Origin: Petrosia ficiformis
Taxonomy: Eukaryota; Porifera; Demospongiae; Haplosclerida; Petrosiidae
Direction: 5' to 3'
Assembly (NCBI GenBank): GCA_947044365.1
Contig: OX345644.1
Span: 3,391,077 to 3,455,076 of the forward strand
DNA: 64,000 bases
The notes under the pieces were generated by a model that searched no databases, was not told where the DNA came from, and worked only from the letters and a program-made list of their open reading frames with translations. Positions within the stretch are counted from its first letter, which is position 1, and each line of letters starts with the position of its first letter. A program made the position numbers and the translations under genes. Positions 63,705-64,000 of the stretch are shown piece by piece.

Positions 63705-63976
63705 ATTTGCAGTTAGTCATTTTGTCTCTGAGAATCTTGGAAAAACCTTCTATACAAGAGTCCCTCTCTATTGATCTCAACTTTCTCTTTAAGACACGTC
63801 ATCATCCACACCTCTTGTGTTCATACTCTCACAAAGTTCTGACCACATAGACAGTTTCTTAGTTTAGCTAAGGAGAGGAAGAGTCGTGCTATTTTTTTTG
63901 GACACGTTCAGGGACCTGTAGCTGATGTAATGATCCATAGTGCTACACAGAATGGTGATTGGATATTCCTACAGGT
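63705..63976 (+). pseudogene. Dynein relic, D6 exon, gene 4 side
   Basis: After TTTAG it reads DVFAVSHFVSENLGKTFYTR, then shifts frame to LSIDLNFLFK, and later HVQGPVADVMIHSATQNGDW and IFLQ to a CAG|GTAAAC donor. Dynein heavy chains have VFAVTRFVTENLGQKFVEPP...GQGPIAxxMIxxAxxxGxWVxLQ. It is a longer version of the exon at 19894 and may continue beyond the window. Confidence 0.78.
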
Positions 63977-64000
63977 AAACTACTAAATATATATTGTTTG

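Noticed and set aside
1..64000. tRNA or rRNA genes
   Set aside because: I looked for A/B box pairs with cloverleaf potential and for conserved rRNA blocks and saw none. A tRNAscan run would settle it.

Overview
This window is nuclear DNA of an invertebrate animal. The DNA is AT-rich. Genes are multi-exon with GT/AG introns, and there are metazoan death-fold domains (CARD, Death), relics of dynein heavy chain, and a dense mix of small DNA transposons and microsatellites. Large expansions of ankyrin plus death-fold genes fit a demosponge best (an Amphimedon-like genome). That is an inference from protein style, not from a search.

The backbone is a tandem array of four plus-strand paralogs: gene 1 (464-8477), gene 2 (13372-19201), gene 3 (about 34248-41886) and gene 4 (58023-62821). 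Each has one giant exon coding for ankyrin repeats, a Roc-type GTPase and a COR-like region. It is followed by a 112-nt exon and then symmetrical phase-1 exons for the C-terminal signalling module. Genes 1, 3 and 4 carry two CARD-like exons. Gene 2 carries one Death-domain exon in the same splice slot. I read the family as ankyrin-Roco proteins with interchangeable death-fold tails, plausible intracellular sensors or scaffolds. Gene 2 is split by a long inverted-repeat insertion, and gene 3 has lost its 5' end. Genes 1 and 4 look intact.

The gaps after genes 2, 3 and 4 hold broken exons of the 3' part of a dynein heavy chain gene, introns included. Exons repeat and appear out of order, so the dynein piece seems to have been duplicated along with the array and then decayed. 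None is seen in the gap after gene 1.

Mobile DNA fills the rest: a LINE in two head-to-head halves (27186-29090), a hAT transposase relic (21851-22465, minus), a Crypton-like recombinase fragment (33078-33576, minus), a Ty3/gypsy gag fragment (50251-50670, minus), a piggyBac-type MITE (47637-48196), several hAT-type MITEs, recurrent MITE families (called beta, gamma, delta and epsilon here), foldback elements, a 12-unit 20-bp minisatellite upstream of gene 4 and a 640-bp TGTA-rich satellite. The most striking single item is the insertion in gene 2: each arm carries a sequence with the layout of the minimal hammerhead ribozymes of Penelope-like retroelements.
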